Shown here: positions 4,950-9,829 of the stretch, piece by piece
How positions within the stretch are numbered: position 1 is the first letter of the stretch
Layout of the letters: the number at the start of each line of letters is the position of its first letter
NCBI GenBank assembly: GCA_036510735.1
Contig: DATCDK010000178.1
Location: forward strand, 1 to 9,829
From: PALSA-607 sp036510735
Lineage (GTDB): Bacteria > Actinomycetota > Actinomycetes > Acidothermales > Acidothermaceae
Direction: 5' to 3'
DNA length: 9,829 nucleotides
Notes under the pieces: generated by a model
Database searches by the model: none
Seen by the model: the letters and a program-made list of their open reading frames with translations, nothing else
What the model was told of the DNA's origin: nothing
Translations under genes and position numbers: made by a program

Positions 4950-6137
4950 ATGACCATCAAGAAGCGCGCGCCCAGCGGCGTGGTCGACGTGCTGCGCCTG
5001 CTCGTCGTCGTGTTCTTCGCGGGGCTCGGCTACGAGGTCTCGAAGCGCTTCAGTTCCGGCGCCTTCGCACTGGGTCCGCTCAACGGTGTCATGGTCGGCA
5101 TCATCATCGGCTCTGGCCTGGGGTACGTCCTCGGCGGCGTGCTCGGTCGCACCACCGTCACGGCGGTCGGCCGCACTGAACACAGCCTCCGCAAGACATC
5201 CGCCGAAGAACTCGTCGCCGGCTCGTTCGGTGGCGTCATCGGCGTGCTCGTCGGCGCGGGTATCGCATGGTGGATATTCCTGCTGCTGCAGCCATTTCTC
5301 GCGTTTCCGTTGTTCGGATTCGTGGTCCTCGTGATTGGTTATCTCGGGTACCGCCTCGGCACCAATCGTCGCGAGGAAATGCTTTCGATGTTTGCCGGTC
5401 GCGCGGGTATGGGCCCACGGCATCAGTCAACGTCGAACCTGCCTCGCGTCGTCGACACGTCGGTTGCCATCGACGGCCGCATCCTCGACGTCGTGCAGGC
5501 CGGCTTCCTCGACGGCACGTTCTTGATTCCGAGCCCGGTGCTTGCCGAGCTCCAAGGGCTCGCCGATGCGGGCGATGACCTGCGTCGTTCGAAGGGACGT
5601 CGCGGGTTGCAGAATCTCGAAGCGTTAAAGCGTGAGCCGGGGGTCAACCTCGAGGTACTCGACGAGGATCTGCCGGCGGTGCCAGAAGTCGACGCCAAGC
5701 TGGTGCGGATCTGCCTCGATCGCGGACTTCCGCTGCTGACCCTCGACACCAATCTGGCGAAGGCTGCTTCGCTCGCCGGCGTCCACGTCATGAACCTGCA
5801 CGGGCTCGCACTCGCGCTGCGTCCGCCGGTCTCCGCCGGAGAGGACGTCATCGTGCATCTGCTGCGTCCTGGCAAGGAGGCTGGCCAAGCTGTCGGCTAT
5901 CTCGACGACGGCACGATGGTGGTGGCCGAGCGTTCTCGCGATCACATCGGTGACGAGATCGCGATCCATGTCACGAGCGTGCTGACGACAGCCAACGGAC
6001 GGATGGTCTTCGGCCAGCCGGTGGCCACACCGCAGGCTCCCAACGGAGCCACGTCAGCCACGCACGATGCAGACCCGTTGCGGGTGGAGTCGGCCCGACC
6101 TGGCCCACCGAGCCATCCGCTCGGTCGATCGTTGTGA
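4950..6137 (+). CDS. Membrane PIN/TRAM domain protein (YacL-like)
   Basis: A 395-residue protein with four N-terminal transmembrane helices (about residues 12-29, 41-64, 89-110, 112-134), then a cytoplasmic PIN nuclease domain (166-290) and a TRAM RNA-binding domain (about 295-358), ending in a Pro/Ala-rich tail of some 35 residues. The domain order is that of Bacillus YacL and its actinobacterial relatives, whose substrates are not well established. The PIN acidic metal-binding set looks intact: Asp169 (VVDTSVAIDG), Glu200 (LAELQ), Asp248 (VDAKLV) and Asp266 (LTLDTN), so ribonuclease activity is plausible. ATG 4950 is preceded by GGAGGG (4942-4947), strong but spaced only 2-3 bp from the start. 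The stop overlaps the ispD GTG by 4 bp (GTGA, 6134-6137). Its place between carD and ispD suggests co-transcription with both. Confidence 0.9.
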   Translation: MTIKKRAPSGVVDVLRLLVVVFFAGLGYEVSKRFSSGAFALGPLNGVMVGIIIGSGLGYVLGGVLGRTTVTAVGRTEHSLRKTSAEELVAGSFGGVIGVLVGAGIAWWIFLLLQPFLAFPLFGFVVLVIGYLGYRLGTNRREEMLSMFAGRAGMGPRHQSTSNLPRVVDTSVAIDGRILDVVQAGFLDGTFLIPSPVLAELQGLADAGDDLRRSKGRRGLQNLEALKREPGVNLEVLDEDLPAVPEVDAKLVRICLDRGLPLLTLDTNLAKAASLAGVHVMNLHGLALALRPPVSAGEDVIVHLLRPGKEAGQAVGYLDDGTMVVAERSRDHIGDEIAIHVTSVLTTANGRMVFGQPVATPQAPNGATSATHDADPLRVESARPGPPSHPLGRSL

Positions 6138-6862
6138 CCGTCGCGGCCATCGTGCCGGCGGCCGGTCGCGGCGAGCGGCTCGGTCCCGGTCAGCCCAAGG
6201 CCCTGCGCACGCTCGACGGCGTCCCGATGCTCGTTTATGCCGTGCAAGCACTAGCTCGCGCCCGTCTCGTCGAGCTGGTCGTTGTCGCCGCGCCGCCGAA
6301 CGGCGTTGCCGAAGTCGAAGCGTTGCTCGCATCGCACGACATCGGTGCGCCGGTGCTGGTCGTTGCCGGCGGTGAGCAACGCCAAGATTCGGTGGCGCGG
6401 GCGCTCGAGGCGCTGCCGCCCGAGGTCGACGTGGTGCTGGTCCACGATGCAGCTCGACCCCTCGCGCCGAGCGAGCTCGTCGACGCGGTGGCCAGTGCGG
6501 TGCTGGCCGGTCACGGCGCAGTCGTCCCGGGCCTCGCGATGACAGACACCGTCAAGCGCGTGGCGCTCTCTAATACCGGGGCGGACGGCGAGGGGCGGCC
6601 GACCGAGCAGGTGCTCGAGACGGTGGCGCGAAGCGATCTGCGCTGCATCCAAACTCCGCAGGGCTTCGATCGCGCGGTGCTGACGAAGGCACACGCGGCG
6701 GCCGAGGACACCGCGACCGACGACGCCGGTCTGGTCGAGCGACTCGGACTCCCCGTCGTCGTCGTCGCAGGATCGGCCGACGCGTTCAAGATCACCCGCC
6801 CGATCGATTTGCTCATCGCCGAAGCGGTGCTGCGCGAACGGCGAGGTCGCGGTGTCGGCTGA
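6134..6862 (+). CDS. ispD: 2-C-methyl-D-erythritol 4-phosphate cytidylyltransferase
   Basis: Makes CDP-methylerythritol from MEP and CTP, the third step of the MEP isoprenoid pathway. The product has 242 residues (family about 230). The N-terminal PAAGRGERLGPGQPKAL loop binds CTP and carries the catalytic Arg and Lys. The VLVHDAARPL motif, QTPQGF, TDDAGLVERLG and the C-terminal FKITRPIDL (with its MEP-binding Lys and Thr-Arg) are all present. GTG 6134 is chosen because VAAIVPAAG then begins at the usual distance from the start and overlaps the PIN/TRAM stop as GTGA. The start of ispF lies inside its last four codons, an 11-bp overlap. All signs are of an active enzyme translated in coupling with its neighbours. 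Confidence 0.96.
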   Translation: MTVAAIVPAAGRGERLGPGQPKALRTLDGVPMLVYAVQALARARLVELVVVAAPPNGVAEVEALLASHDIGAPVLVVAGGEQRQDSVARALEALPPEVDVVLVHDAARPLAPSELVDAVASAVLAGHGAVVPGLAMTDTVKRVALSNTGADGEGRPTEQVLETVARSDLRCIQTPQGFDRAVLTKAHAAAEDTATDDAGLVERLGLPVVVVAGSADAFKITRPIDLLIAEAVLRERRGRGVG

Positions 6863-7376
6863 GACTGGCAGCGTCGCGACCGGGACGCCGCGTGTCGGCC
6901 TCGGTATCGACGTCCACGCCTTTGAAGTTGGTCGTCCCTTGTGGGTTGCCGGTTTGCACTGGCCCGGTGAGACCGGCCTTGCCGGTCACTCTGATGCCGA
7001 TGTCGTTGCCCACGCGTGCTGCGCCGCACTGCTGTCGGCCGCCGCACTTGGCGATCTCGGTACCCAGTTCGGCACTGATGATCCCGCATGGGCGGGAGCA
7101 TCCGGTGCGGCGTTGCTCGGCGAGACCATGCGGCGGGTGCGCGAACGCGGCTACGAGGTCGGCAACGTCGCCGTCCAGTTGATCGGGAACGTGCCGCGCC
7201 TCGGCCCACGTCGCGACGAAGCCCAGGATGTGCTCTCGACCGCAGTCGGCGGCGTGGTGTCGCTCTCGGCGACCACGACCGACCGGCTCGGCTTCACCGG
7301 CCGCGGCGAGGGACTGGCCGCGATGGCCACCGCATTGATCTATCCGCGCGCAGCTCGCCCTAGTCTTGCCACGTGA
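6852..7376 (+). CDS. ispF: 2-C-methyl-D-erythritol 2,4-cyclodiphosphate synthase
   Basis: Converts CDP-ME 2-phosphate to MEcPP with loss of CMP, the fifth MEP pathway step, as a homotrimer with a metal at the subunit interface. It has 174 residues; the excess over the usual ~158 is a short N-terminal extension (MSAETGSVATGTP). Metal ligands D20-V-H22 and His54 are present, as are His46 (GHSDAD), ALGDLG and the C-terminal TTTDRLGFTGRGEG motif. One oddity: the HAxxDALLSA helix reads HACCAALLSA, so the Asp that I recall at this position (E. coli Asp46) is Ala58. GTG 6852 has GCGAGG at 6841-6846 as ribosome site and overlaps ispD by 11 bp. The stop overlaps the cysS GTG by 4 bp. The fold and the other key residues argue it is functional, but that change deserves checking. 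Confidence 0.94.
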   Translation: MSAETGSVATGTPRVGLGIDVHAFEVGRPLWVAGLHWPGETGLAGHSDADVVAHACCAALLSAAALGDLGTQFGTDDPAWAGASGAALLGETMRRVRERGYEVGNVAVQLIGNVPRLGPRRDEAQDVLSTAVGGVVSLSATTTDRLGFTGRGEGLAAMATALIYPRAARPSLAT

Positions 7377-8773
7377 CGTTGCGCCTTTACGACACCGCCA
7401 GCCGCCAGACGCGCGAGTTCGAATCGATCGAGCCTGGCCGCGTCTCCCTGTACCTGTGCGGCGCGACCGTGCAGGCACCGCCGCACATCGGTCACGTCCG
7501 TTCGGCGGTTGCTTTCGACGTCGCGTCTCGATGGTTTTCTGCGAGCGGGTTTCGCGTCACCCTTTGCCGCAATGTGACGGATATCGACGACAAGATCCTG
7601 GCTGTGGCGGGCGCCGCGGGGGTGCCGTGGTGGGAGATCTCCGAACGTAATCAGCGCCTGTTCGCCGATGCATACGCTGCGCTCGGATGCCTGCTGCCGA
7701 CGGTCGAGCCGCGCGCGACCGGACACGTGCCCGAGATGATCGTGCTGATGCGCCGGCTCATCGAGTCGGGGCACGCATACGCGGTCGACGGTGACGTGTA
7801 TTTCTCGGTGCAGTCGTTCGCCGCGTATGGCGCGCTTTCCGGTCAGGATCCGCGCAATCTGCAGCAGGGCGAGTCGGATGTCGAGAGCAAGCGCGACCCC
7901 GTCGACTTCGCGCTGTGGAAGCGGGCCAAGCCAGGGGAGCCGTACTGGGAGACGCCCTGGGGCAACGGGCGACCGGGTTGGCATCTCGAATGCTCGGCGA
8001 TGGCCACCAAGTATCTGGGCGCGCGCTTCGACATTCATGGCGGAGGGCTCGACCTCGTATTTCCGCACCACGAGAACGAGCAGGCACAGTCGCGGTCGGT
8101 AGGCGACGGGTTCGCCAACTTCTGGATGCACAACGGCCTGGTGACTCTCGGCGGCGACAAGATGAGCAAGTCGCTTGGCAACACGTTGTCGGTCGAGAAT
8201 CTGCTCGAACAAGTTCGCCCGGCCGAGCTGCGCTACTACTTGGCGGCGCCGCACTACCGATCGAGTGTCGACTTCACCGCCGCATCGCTCGATGAAGCGG
8301 CCACGGCATATCGCCGTGTCGAAGGCTTCGTCACGCGGGCAGTAGAGCTTGCGGGCGTGGGAATTCCGGCACCGCTAACGTTGGCATCGTTCCCTCCCGC
8401 GTTCGTCGACGCGATGAACGACGACATCGGCGTACCGCAGGGTTTGGCGGTCTTGCACAACACGGTGCGCGAGGGAAACGCTGCTCTGGCGGACGGCGAC
8501 AAGGTGCGCGTCGGTGCGTATCTGCGGCATGCCATCGCGATGCTGTCAGTGCTCGGCCTCGACCCGGTCGGCGACGGTTCTGTCGCTGGGGGCGGCAGCG
8601 ACATGCGCGGCACGATCGACGCTTTGGTGGCACTCGCGATCGAGCAGCGCACCGCTGCGCGCGAGCGAAAGGACTACGCGGCGGCCGACGCGATTCGCGA
8701 TCAGCTAGCCCGGGCAGGCATCATCGTCGAAGACACCGCCGCGGGAGCCCGCTGGCAACTGCGGAGGGATTGA
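7373..8773 (+). CDS. cysS: Cysteinyl-tRNA synthetase
   Basis: Class I aminoacyl-tRNA synthetase that charges tRNA-Cys; active as a zinc-dependent monomer in the cytoplasm. The 466-residue length is normal (M. tuberculosis CysS 469). The adenylate-forming signatures are PHIGH (37-41) and KMSKS (263-267). Cys29 in LYLCGATVQ, the Cys of WHLECSAMA, and the His and Glu of FPHHENEQ are the expected zinc ligands. The helical anticodon-binding part ends with a short C-terminal domain (RKDYAAADAIRDQLARAGI). The common GPTV reads GATV, a mild variation. The alternative, MshC, is a shorter paralogue (about 410 residues) found elsewhere; the ispF-cysS-rlmB order and full C-terminal domain favour CysS. 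The GTG start at 7373 overlaps the ispF stop as GTGA; the stop is 4 bp before rlmB. Confidence 0.96.
   Translation: MTLRLYDTASRQTREFESIEPGRVSLYLCGATVQAPPHIGHVRSAVAFDVASRWFSASGFRVTLCRNVTDIDDKILAVAGAAGVPWWEISERNQRLFADAYAALGCLLPTVEPRATGHVPEMIVLMRRLIESGHAYAVDGDVYFSVQSFAAYGALSGQDPRNLQQGESDVESKRDPVDFALWKRAKPGEPYWETPWGNGRPGWHLECSAMATKYLGARFDIHGGGLDLVFPHHENEQAQSRSVGDGFANFWMHNGLVTLGGDKMSKSLGNTLSVENLLEQVRPAELRYYLAAPHYRSSVDFTAASLDEAATAYRRVEGFVTRAVELAGVGIPAPLTLASFPPAFVDAMNDDIGVPQGLAVLHNTVREGNAALADGDKVRVGAYLRHAIAMLSVLGLDPVGDGSVAGGGSDMRGTIDALVALAIEQRTAARERKDYAAADAIRDQLARAGIIVEDTAAGARWQLRRD
8763..8768 (+). promoter_or_regulatory. Ribosome binding site of rlmB
   Basis: GGAGGG lies in the last codons of cysS, 9 bp before ATG 8778. 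It is the strongest Shine-Dalgarno match near this junction and fixes the rlmB start. Confidence 0.75.
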
Positions 8774-8777
8774 CGTC

Positions 8778-9829
8778 ATGGCGGGTGGAAAGCGCGGTGG
8801 CCAGGGCGGGCGCGGCGCCAAGCCGGGCTCGCATCGCAAGGGCGCATCGGTCGGCTCAGGCGGTCAGAAGCGCAAGGGCCTTGAAGGTCGCGGACCGACG
8901 CCGCCTGCCTCCGAACGCAAGGGTCACGCAGCGGCACAGCAGGCGCGTCGCGCGGATGCAGCTGGAGCTCCGGTTGGTCGTGCTGGTCGTCCTGCCGCAT
9001 CGGGTCGCCCTGCCGCGGCCGGCCGTCCGGCTTCTGGTGGTCGTCCCGCCGCTGCTGGCCGTCCTACCGCAACTGGCCGAAGTGCAGCTGCTGGCCGTCC
9101 TGCCGCGGGTCGATCTGCGGGTGCGGGCCGCCCTGCCGCTGGCCGTTCATCGGCGGCACGACCCGCAGCGGGCGGACGGCCGACCACCACCCGCCGTCCG
9201 ACCCGAAGTACTCGGCCCGACCCGAATGCGCCAGAGGTTGTCGCCGGCCGCAACCCGGTAGTCGAAGCATTGCGCGCGAGCATCCCGGCGAGTGCGTTGT
9301 ACGTCGCCACTGGCATCGAGCTCGATGAGCGAGTGCGCGAGGCCATCAAACTGGCGAACGACTTGCGCATTCCGCTGCTTGATGCAGAGCGGATGGAACT
9401 CGATCGTTACGCGCAGGGTGCGGTGCATCAGGGACTTGTCTTGCAGGTGCCGCCGTTCGATTACTTACATCCGGACGAGTTGCTCGATCGTGCGTTCTCC
9501 TCCGGCGTCCCCTTGCTTGTTGCATTGGACGGCGTGACTGATCCGCGCAATCTCGGAGCAGTCGTGCGTTCGGTCGGCGCGTTCGGCGGACACGGTGTGC
9601 TGGTGCCCGAACGGCGATCGGCCGGCATGACGGCGGGTGCGTGGAAAGCATCGGCGGGTGCGGCCGCGCGAGTGCATGTAGCACGCGCGACAAACCTGAC
9701 GCGGGCTCTGACGGCGTATGCCGAGCGCGGTCTGCTTGTGGTCGGGCTTGCAGGTAAGGGCTCGCTCGATCTGATGGATTTGGAAGCTGCGACAGAGCCT
9801 CTTGTTCTTGTTGTCGGCTCGGAGGGCAA
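8778..9829 (+). CDS. rlmB: 23S rRNA (guanosine-2'-O)-methyltransferase RlmB, 3' end outside window
   Basis: A SpoU/TrmH-family (SPOUT) enzyme; RlmB 2'-O-methylates a guanosine in the 23S rRNA peptidyl-transferase loop (G2251 in E. coli). About 350 codons are present with no stop before the edge. The N-terminus (SGGQKRKGLEGRGPTPPA, residues 27-44) matches the actinobacterial RlmB N-terminus. Residues 65-147 are a Gly-Arg-Pro-Ala repeat linker not normally so long. The L30e-like substrate-binding domain starts at VVAGRNPVVEAL (154 on) and carries AVHQGLVLQVPP. The SPOUT domain follows, with motif 1 D251-G-V-T-D-P-R-N-L-G-A-V-V-R-S and SAGAAARVHVARATNL, and the sequence runs out in VVGSEG, the start of motif 2. 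The reading frame is continuous from ATG 8778; another frame open at 8770-9261 is a by-product of the repeat. It ends the carD-ispDF-cysS cluster as in mycobacteria. Confidence 0.95.
   Translation, partial: MAGGKRGGQGGRGAKPGSHRKGASVGSGGQKRKGLEGRGPTPPASERKGHAAAQQARRADAAGAPVGRAGRPAASGRPAAAGRPASGGRPAAAGRPTATGRSAAAGRPAAGRSAGAGRPAAGRSSAARPAAGGRPTTTRRPTRSTRPDPNAPEVVAGRNPVVEALRASIPASALYVATGIELDERVREAIKLANDLRIPLLDAERMELDRYAQGAVHQGLVLQVPPFDYLHPDELLDRAFSSGVPLLVALDGVTDPRNLGAVVRSVGAFGGHGVLVPERRSAGMTAGAWKASAGAAARVHVARATNLTRALTAYAERGLLVVGLAGKGSLDLMDLEAATEPLVLVVGSEG
8976..9221 (+). repeat. Degenerate Gly-Arg-Pro-Ala coding repeat in rlmB
   Basis: Residues 67-148 of RlmB are about a dozen units of the form GRPAAA, GRPAAS, GRPASG, GRSAAA or GRPAA, mostly 18 bp and some 15 bp long. 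The Gly-Arg step is regular while the third positions of codons vary, so the repeat is old or under protein-level selection rather than a fresh DNA slippage product. It predicts a disordered, positively charged linker. Confidence 0.85.

Noticed and set aside
4728..5423. Minus-strand open frame of 231 codons
   Set aside because: It lies opposite carD and the PIN/TRAM gene; its product is Glu/Asp/Arg/His-rich and resembles no family.
7340..8254. Long open frame on the minus strand (304 codons)
   Set aside because: It lies opposite cysS, which has all synthetase motifs. High GC keeps antisense frames open, and the translation is Arg/His-rich with no recognisable domain.
7373..8773. MshC (mycothiol Cys ligase) instead of CysS, suggested by mshA in the same window
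   Set aside because: The length, the C-terminal domain and the ispF-cysS-rlmB order fit CysS; MshC is shorter and mshA lies in a separate unit.
8770..9261. Open plus-strand frame of 163 codons
   Set aside because: It overlaps the rlmB N-terminal linker in another frame. The rlmB frame matches family sequence at both ends of the linker, so this one is a repeat-driven artefact.

Overview
The window is a GC-rich chromosomal segment of an actinomycete. The taxonomic call rests on four things: the end of a mycothiol glycosyltransferase (MshA) gene, a CarD protein nearly identical in pattern to the mycobacterial one, an LpqE-like lipoprotein, and an ispD-ispF-cysS-rlmB block in the order used by Mycobacterium and Streptomyces. 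Many genes start with GTG and several overlap by a few bases, which also fits. I cannot name the genus. No mobile element, tRNA, rRNA or CRISPR array is visible, so this looks like core chromosome rather than an island.

Layout. Positions 1-1448 (+) hold the 3' part of mshA and a YbjN-family gene 7 bp behind it. Positions 1449-1632 are non-coding and contain a perfect 18-bp inverted repeat plus a third, direct copy of its core. Positions 1633-2382 (+) encode the cofactor-dependent phosphoglycerate mutase gpmA. Positions 2383-2569 separate convergent genes and hold a 44-bp direct repeat and a 16-bp hairpin, the likely terminator region. On the minus strand, 4196-3414 encodes a membrane-anchored thioredoxin-fold-like protein with a CxC motif, followed by 3328-2570, an LpqE-like lipoprotein with a Ser-Pro-Val-Ala repeat tail. 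Positions 4197-4426 are the divergent regulatory region. From 4427 to the right edge a tightly packed plus-strand cluster runs carD, a membrane PIN/TRAM protein, ispD, ispF, cysS and rlmB (cut by the window end).

How the genes relate. MshA starts mycothiol synthesis, GpmA works in glycolysis, IspD and IspF are two steps of the MEP isoprenoid pathway, CysS charges tRNA-Cys, RlmB methylates 23S rRNA, and CarD sets RNA polymerase initiation, especially at rRNA promoters. The carD-to-rlmB cluster is probably largely co-transcribed: PIN/TRAM to ispD overlaps by 4 bp, ispD to ispF by 11 bp, ispF to cysS by 4 bp, and cysS to rlmB is separated by 4 bp.

Most of the window is conventional. The parts that repay a second look are the two repeat-bearing intergenic regions, the uncharacterised CxC membrane protein opposite carD, a long Gly-Arg-Pro-Ala repeat linker inserted in RlmB, an Asp-to-Ala change in a conserved IspF motif, and the absence of phoU/two-component genes that I recall lying between gpm and carD or next to gpm in relatives.
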